Made by a program: the position numbers and the translations under genes. Under the pieces are notes generated by a model. The model was not told the origin of the DNA, searched no databases, and saw only the letters and a list, made by a program, of their open reading frames with translations. 64,000 bases of DNA from Mangifera indica (lineage: Eukaryota; Streptophyta; Magnoliopsida; Sapindales; Anacardiaceae): contig NC_058152.1 in NCBI RefSeq assembly GCF_011075055.1, forward strand, positions 8,618,001 through 8,682,000, written 5' to 3'. Shown piece by piece: positions 57,351-64,000 of the stretch (its first letter is position 1; the number at the start of each line of letters is the position of its first letter).

Positions 57351-57989
57351 GAAGGAACAAGTCAAACACAAGTAGATAATGTGACACATGAAATGGAAGC
57401 CTATGATGATGTACCATGTGACATGGCAACTTATTTGGTGACATGATATGATGATGTGGAGCCATGTGGGAAGCCTAATAAATGTCAAATAATGAATCCT
57501 ACTTGAGTGAAGTTTGATCTAAATCAAGTTTCCTTGTGGAGTTTGGTTTAAATTAAAATTCTTAGTCCAAAATAGGTAAGTGAGTCTTTAATTAATATTA
57601 GAGTCCTATTTTAATTTAAGAAATAAAAAGCTTTTAGGATTATTTGTTTACGAAAACTCAATTTTTATTAAGAGTCTATTAAATTTATTTCCTAGAGTTT
57701 TAGTTTGCTAGAATTTGGAATTAATTAATATTCCTAATTCTCGTTAAACTAGTGTTTTAATTTAATAAGTTTTCTATTTTAGTAAAATTGGGATTTATAT
57801 TTTAATTAGGAGAGTCATTAGCCAATATAAACTCATGAGCTTTGTACATGAATCAATTTATCAGATTACTTTCTAAAGCATTGTTCTTGTTATCCCTTCA
57901 TCAATTAAACGACATCAACCTTTAATCATCCTTGTGAACCAAATCACAACTCCAACAATTTTTGTCTTGCATTAGGTGGTATCAGAACC
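57351..57989 (+). repeat. Probable LTR end with primer binding site
   Basis: TGGTATCAGAACC at 57977-57989 is a near match to the Met-tRNA primer site and lies five bases after TCTTGCA (57971), a plausible LTR end. AT-rich sequence before it with CAATATAAAC near 57817 could be the promoter part. The start is unknown and no coding part follows before the next LTR at 58265. Confidence 0.45.
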
Positions 57990-58264
57990 TTATCTTTAGA
58001 TAGTTGGGGATAAAGAAGATAAGGAAAAAAGTTTGTTTTACACTCCTACATAACTCAATAACTTACAACACAAGAGAACCTTTCAAAGTGAGTGCATAAT
58101 TTAATAATAAGATGTGTAAGCTTGAGATTGATAATTGTAGTTGCAAAAACTTTGTATCTCATAGGTTGGCGGAGTATTTCAAGCTAGAAACCAAATCTCA
58201 TCTCGTTTCATACAGTATAGGTTTGATTTAGAATGATCTAAGTATATGAATAACGGAACAATGT

Positions 58265-60244
58265 TGTAACACCAGAAGTAAGTCTAAGGGCATTTTAGTC
58301 CTTTTCTTAGTTTTAGATTTGATAATGTCTTTGGATTTCAATAGTACAAGCCCATATATAGAGGTATACATGATTGTGCATGTTCAACAAAAAGTTAATA
58401 AGGGGATCAGATTGTGATCGTGGTAAAACAAGAAGTTGTCTTAGTTATGCAACTAGATACATGACCGTGTACGATCTATGCATGCCCATGTATCGTTTCT
58501 TAGAGATAAAAATAAAATGGGATCAACCTTAACTCACACATAGTTTTTTACTTTCCTATTGCTCAAAAAGTAAGAAAGTGTGAGAGAGGAGTCTGTGACT
58601 GCTAGAGAAGTTATCATCAATCACTAGAATCACCATAGTCGTGTTAGAGAGATATTTTCACTAGAATCCAAGTAAGTGGAATGGTTCTCCTTATTGGATC
58701 AAGATCATTACAAAGTCTTTTTCTGTTAAATGCACAATATAGATTATTTGGATGTGATTATGAATAGAACAAGTTATAACCATGCTTAGTTTCAGAATTG
58801 TATGATGAATATATGTCTTGGCTTGTAAGATATGTGTTTTTTTATATTTGATACCATGAGATTTCATGTATGTGTGTTAGCTTTAAAAAAATAGTGAAAT
58901 TAATATGTTTAGGATGTTTAGAGACTACTATAGTGTACTGTCTGTATGTGTATCATTGAGATCATAATTGAAAAAGCATAGAAACCAGAGGGTGTGAATT
59001 TCAAATTGTGACACACGACCATGTATAACTTTATACACACCCATGTATCACTCCAAAATTTTGAAAACCAAGGATTCTATGCTCGTTTTAAGAGGAGAAA
59101 TGCATGGTTATGTGGTATAGGACATACGCCTATGTATGGTTTTCCAAAAGTGGATGATGTAGGGTAGAGGGCACGTGGTTCGTACATGTGGATTCAAGTA
59201 CATAAGAGTGTGTCTAAGTCAACTCCCCGTGTGCATCTACTTTATACATAACCATGTGCAAAGTTTAACTTATCTATGTATATGGTTCAGGAGGCACACG
59301 TTATGGACGACGACATAAACTCAGATTGAGTCAAATTTGAGTTAAAAAGTCAACAACCTTAAAGATAGTGTTACACAATTAGATAGTCACCAACTATGTG
59401 CATAAATGATGATGTTTGTGAGAACAATAGGGCTAAATACTTATGAGATGCATCATGCATTCGATGCCAAGGTGTATAGCCATCTAGTTCAATTTGAATG
59501 TGCATGAAAGGATGTGGTTTTCAGATATTTCTCACATGATTAGTAAGATGCACCATATATGTACCTGGGGTAGGGGCAATCTTCAGATGGTTAGTCAGTA
59601 GTTTTGATCAGCTTATGTGGTAAAGGAATGAGCTACTATCAGAGATTTCCTATGTGATTAGAGTCTCCTAGTTAGATATCCCAATAAGCTATTTGGCATA
59701 TGTGTGAGACACTTTAGCAACTTTTACTAGGGTATCATATATATTGATTCTAGCTTGGGTCTCTACAATTTTTATAAATGATCCATGTTAGGGCATTAAG
59801 ATGTTGTAGTGTGATAACATTTAGCTTACAAACAGAACACGAGTTTTACTACTAGATAATTTTAAAATCTAGGGATGCTGAAAGGTCTCTACTTAGTTTT
59901 ACTCACACGTTTTCTTTTGTATGTTTTGCAAATGGAGGTAAGCAGTGGGGCAGGTAGGGATCCAATAATCCAGCAAGCAGCAATACGAAGAAAGGGGTAT
60001 TTATGTCATTCTAGTTTTACTAAACATGCATTTAGCATTTTTATTATTATCATTATTACTTTTAGACACATTGGTGCACGCACTATTCATATGGTCATTT
60101 TATGACAAAGATTTCAAATACTTTTATTTCATGAATTTGATTAATAAAACAGTTACTTTTTGCACACTTTATAATTATAATCATACATTAAAGTCTTTTC
60201 TAGTATATTCCTATCAGGGTATGTACCTAGAGAGAGATGTCACA
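58265..60244 (+). repeat. Probable 5' LTR of gypsy element 4
   Basis: 1980 bp, starts TGTAAC and ends CA just before TTTATGGTCTC, a weak primer-site match. A TATA-like CCCATATATAGAGG near 58351 could be its promoter. Boundaries rest on end motifs only, because the other LTR is not in view. Confidence 0.55.
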
Positions 60245-60419
60245 TTTATGGTCTCTTCTGGCATATTCTCAAAAAGGTGAAAAGTTTTGTGTTTGAAAAA
60301 TGCATATAGAGTTAAATAAAAAAGTAACTCCTCGTGCAATATTGACCGACCCCGCATGCCTACCATTGTAAGTATTATATATCTGCTTTTAGATTAAAAA
60401 TAGTATATGCTTAATGGTT

Positions 60420-62135
60420 ATTGTAATTTTAGGATAAGGAGATCTAGGAGATTGATCAAAGATGCCTTAAATGTCCTTAGGCAAGAGAAGAGCCAAGTGG
60501 AGGCTCAAGGATAAACATTTGGTGTGCCAGTTGTGCCCTCCGTTGCTAGTGTTATCATATGCCAGATTGTGGAAGAGGTTTTAAGACAGAACAAAGAGGT
60601 GTAAGCTAGTGTAGGGCATCCAACTCAAGCCCTACTGATGCTAGAGTAATAGTCAGATATAGAGACACCTCCCAACAAAGTAGAAGAAATACAAAAGTAC
60701 CTCGAGTTGAGATTAGAGGCAATAGCAGAAGATATAAATATCCTATTTATAACTTATCTAGTCATAATCAGCCCCTAAATTTTAGTAGTGTAGTGTTAAG
60801 AGAACTACTAGCTGAGAAGTGGCTAAAGGCAATAGAGGATGTCATAAGGATCTACTCGATGACAGTTGCTAATAAGATCCAATATATCAGTCTCCTATCA
60901 AAAGACAATGTTAAGGTCTAGTGGCAAACATTGTGTAGGACCTATCAAGTTTTAGAGATGTCATAGGTAGATTTTAGACAGGTCTTTGAGTCAGAGTTTA
61001 TGTCAATTGATGTCATATAAGTGAAGGCCTAGGAGTTCTTTCATCTGAGGTAGAAGAACATGTTAGTCAAGGAGTTTTTGACCAAGCTGAACTTATTGGC
61101 CAAGTACACTCTTGGCATGGCTAATTTAGGGAGAGGCAAGCTGAATATATTTATAAGAGATCTAAGACTAGATATAGCCAAGGATGTGATAATAATAGAT
61201 AATCTTCCTATGACGTTTTAAGAGGCCTTTAGTCGAGCCTTGAGATTTGAGGCCATAAGGCAACATATGGCTAAAGATAGAGAGTTGTTAGAGGAGTCTA
61301 CATCACTAGCCCAAGTGTAGAGGTAGAGTCAATTGATTATTAGTGGCAACTGAGGGGGAAGCAATAAAGATAATCCTAACAAAGACAACAAAGTCAAGAG
61401 ACCTTTTCAGCTTAAAAATAAGAAGAACTAAAGGGGTAAGAAAAAGATGAAAAAAGATAGAGGAATAGCCCAAACATGATGACTCCCTTACATGTCCTAG
61501 ATATAGTAGAAGGTACACTAATGAGTGTTTAGCCAGACAAAAACTGCTACATATATAAGTAGCCAAGACACTTTGTTAGGAAGTACACAGTTATGTAGCA
61601 GCGCTAACCCCACCAAAGAAGACAGTTAGGGGAGAATAGGCCTGTGTATTCATAGCTACTCAAACACAAGTAGATCTTAAGCTTGCAACTGTGATGGGTC
61701 AATTACTATTTCATACTTATCCTTTATGTGCTTTAATTGACTTTGGTGCCACACATTAATTTGTTACTAAAAGCATAGTTAAGAGATTAAGACTGAAGTC
61801 TTCAATTGTTCCCTACATTAGAATAGAGATACCAAATGAGGATCAGGTTTATAATGGTTTAATATTAGTAAGAGAGACAGTCTTCTTGAGAGGCTATGCA
61901 ATAGCCATAGACCTAATAAACATAGACATGCCAGACTTCAATATGACATTGGGCATGGATTTCCTGAGCAGATACAGAGTTGAAATTGATTGTAGGAAAA
62001 AGAAAATTAGATTCAGTATGATAATGGTAAGTAGTTCACATTCAGAGAGGGTCAAATCCTCAACATTTAGCTACACTAAGACTAAGAAAATATTGAGTAA
62101 AAGGTGTATGACATATTTTGTGCATATTATTCTAA
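60420..62135 (+). pseudogene. Gypsy element 4 gag and protease
   Basis: Gag pieces 'SHNQPLNFSSVVLRELLAEK' (60760 on), 'FRQVFESEF' and 'LNLLAKYTLGMANLGRGKLN' (61087 on); then a decayed zinc-knuckle region near 61500-61580; then protease 'LCALIDFGATH' (61727-61760, D-S-G changed to D-F-G) and 'MPDFNMTLGMDFLSRYRVEI' (61928 on). Many stops throughout. Confidence 0.75.
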
Positions 62136-62378
62136 AACTTTAAAGACATCAAAACCTCTACTGAACCTCTAGAGGTTGAATCTACCAAAGTTTGAAAACT
62201 ACACATTATGTTTCAGTTTCAATCTGATGCCTCTAATCCACTCCTAATTCACAAAATAAATTAATCAACTCATTTAATCACAAAATATATCACAAAACTA
62301 AATATAAAGGAATAAAAAAATATTAAACATTTAGCACCTATCATACATGGTTTAGAAATCAATCAAGATCATTTCAGG
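62136..62378. other. Non-coding insert between protease and RT of element 4
   Basis: About 240 bp of AT-rich sequence without homology to the family breaks the reading between 'YFVHII' and 'VRVFRCIP'. Element 3 has no such sequence at this point (50895-50990). No clear repeat ends seen. Confidence 0.5.
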
Positions 62379-64000
62379 CATAAAAGATACTTCAGTGGTG
62401 TAAGAGTTTTCAGATGTATTCCCTGACAGCCTTTCAAGATTAGTATCAGAAAGAGATGTAAAGTTTACTATTGAGTTAGCTCGAGAACAACACTAATTTC
62501 TAAAGCCCCATTATAGACTAACGCTAGCCAAATTGTAGGAATTAAAGAAACAATTATAGGAATTACTTGATATTGGGATAATCAGACTAAGCCATTTACC
62601 ACAGGGTGCACCAATCCTTTTTGTAAAGAAGAAAGATGGATCGATGAAGATATGTATTGACTATAAAGAGTTGAATAAGGCTAGAATGAAGAATAGGTAC
62701 CCACTCATGAGAATTGATGATTTATTTGACCAGCTCAATGGTGCTTTAGTATTTTCTAAGATAGATCTAAGGTCAAAGTATTACTAAGTCAGAGTTATAA
62801 AGTAGCATATACCTAAAACTGCCTTTAGAACCAGATATGGGCATTATAAGTTTGTGGTCATACCATTCGAATTGACTAATGCCTTAATAGTATTTATGGA
62901 CCTCATGAATGAAGTGTTCCAAGATTGTTTGGATAAGTTCTTTATGGTGTTTATCAATGACATCTTAGTTGACTCTAGAACTCAAGAAGAGCATGAGCAG
63001 TACTTGAGATTTGTACTCCAAAGACTAAGAGAGAAGCAGTTGTTTGCAAAGTTCTCTAAATGTTAGTTCTAGCTAGATAAAGTAGCATTTTTGGGTCATG
63101 TGGTTTCAGTAAATGGCATATTAGTAGACCTCAATAAAATTAAGATAATGCTAGAGTGACAAAGGCCTAAGGTAACTAAGAAAGTAAAAAGTTTTCTAGG
63201 ATTGGTAGACCATTATAGATATTTTGTTGACGAATTTGCTAAGTTAGCTTGACTCCTTATAGAGTTGACATGTAGAAAGATTCCTTTCAAATGGTTAGAA
63301 GCCCGTGAGTAAAGTTTCCAAGAATCGAAGAAAAGATTAACTTAGCGCCTACCTTTGCCTTGCTAGAGTAAGTGAGGACTATGAGTTATATATAGGTGCC
63401 TCACATCAAGGATTAGGAGCAAAATTGGTGCAAAAAGGGAAGGTAATAACTTACGTTCCCTATCAGCTAAAAGAGTATGAGGCCAAATACCTCACTCATG
63501 ACCTTAAGTTAGTAATAGTGGTGTTTGCACTTAAGATATGACAACACTATCTATATAGGGTAAAGAGTAATATCTACATAAATCATAAGAGCCTAAGATA
63601 TTTCTTCTTTCAAAAGGAACTAAACATGAGACAAATACAGTGGTTAGAATTGGTAAAGGACTATGATTACGACATTAAGTACCATCTGGATAAAGCTAAT
63701 ATCGTTACAAATGCCTTTAGCAGGAAAATGTTCCTATCACAAATTACCACTCATCGTGAGTTACAACAAGAATTGGTAAGAGAGCAGATTGATATTATCA
63801 TTAGGCAGTTGACAGGGCTCTAGATCCAATTAACCCTTTTGGATGAGATCTGTGTAACACAAACTTTAGATAAGGGATGTCTACAAATCAGGCAAAAGAT
63901 AACTAAAAATGTTAAAACTAAGTTTAGTATGGTAGAAGACATCTTGAGGTTTTTAGGGAGGATAAATATTCCTTGAAAGCAAAGTTTGAAAGATAAGGTC
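62379..64000 (+). pseudogene. Gypsy element 4 RT, RNase H and integrase start
   Basis: RT motifs '[20 protein letters not shown]' (62608 on), '[20 protein letters not shown]' (62716 on) and catalytic site '[10 protein letters not shown]' (62947-62976, FIDD changed to FIND); then '[20 protein letters not shown]'. RNase H is readable from about 63385 ('YIGASHQGLGAKLVQKGKV') to 63720 ('YDIKYHLDKANIVTNAFSRK'). The window ends in the linker before the integrase finger. At least a dozen stops. Confidence 0.8.

Larger units (their letters stand above)
58265..64000 (+). mobile_element. Ty3/gypsy element 4, 5' part, cut by window end
   Basis: A probable 5' LTR (58265-60244, TGTAACACC...GATGTCACA) is followed by a degraded primer site, then Gag, protease, RT, RNase H and the beginning of integrase. 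The order and protein motifs match element 3 but are more decayed. The 3' LTR lies outside the window. Confidence 0.75.

Noticed and set aside
58265..64000. An integrated plant pararetrovirus
   Set aside because: Flanking LTR-type ends, Gag with a knuckle, and the protease-RT-RNase H order of the neighbouring gypsy family point to a retrotransposon; no movement-protein-like sequence seen.

Overview
This window is plant nuclear DNA, almost certainly from a eudicot: it is AT-rich, has a spliced gene with GT-AG introns, and carries plant-type L1-like LINEs, Ty3/gypsy LTR retrotransposons primed by initiator-Met tRNA, a tRNA-derived SINE and Mutator-like DNA transposons. Only one gene looks functional: a three-exon gibberellin 20-oxidase at 33206-35181 (+). 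The rest is a dense nest of transposable elements, most of them broken by stop codons, frameshifts, deletions and later insertions.

Layout. 1-7261: LINE fragments, including a nearly full-length but decayed LINE (about 226-5940). 7262-20970: a Russian doll. A LINE (7262-8905 and 19066-20970) is split by a gypsy element (8911-19060, 5-bp target duplication TCTAA). That element is itself split by a second gypsy element on the minus strand (11988-17524) and by a dimeric SINE (17581-17880). 20985-21490: a decayed MuDR-type transposase. 21911-22903: a solo LTR (target duplication AGATC). 22922-29928: two minus-strand LINEs. The upstream one is split by a second solo LTR of the same family (27229-29268), which contains a 1035-bp Mutator-like element (28172-29206) with long terminal inverted repeats and a perfect 9-bp duplication. 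29930-30437: a plus-strand LINE tail. 30628-31490: a possible MULE-type protein relic. 33206-35181: the GA20-oxidase gene with its TATA box and poly(A) signal. 35555-37156: a 5'-truncated LINE. 37157-37949: a second inverted-repeat element holding a SINE. 39317-39714: a short LINE insertion with a 14-bp duplication. 41932-46051: a young LTR element (LTRs about 99% alike by eye) that encodes only Gag and protease. 46497-56228: a structurally complete but stop-riddled chromodomain-type gypsy element. 58265-64000: the 5' part of another gypsy element, cut by the window end.

The elements share features that suggest family relationships. The solo LTRs and the Gag-only element have the same LTR family. 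The minus-strand element at 11988-17524 and the complete one at 46497-56228 are the same family, with (TA)n tracts and a minisatellite inside their LTRs. The SINE tails resemble the 3' ends of the local LINEs. All alignments were done by eye from the sequence; no searches were run.
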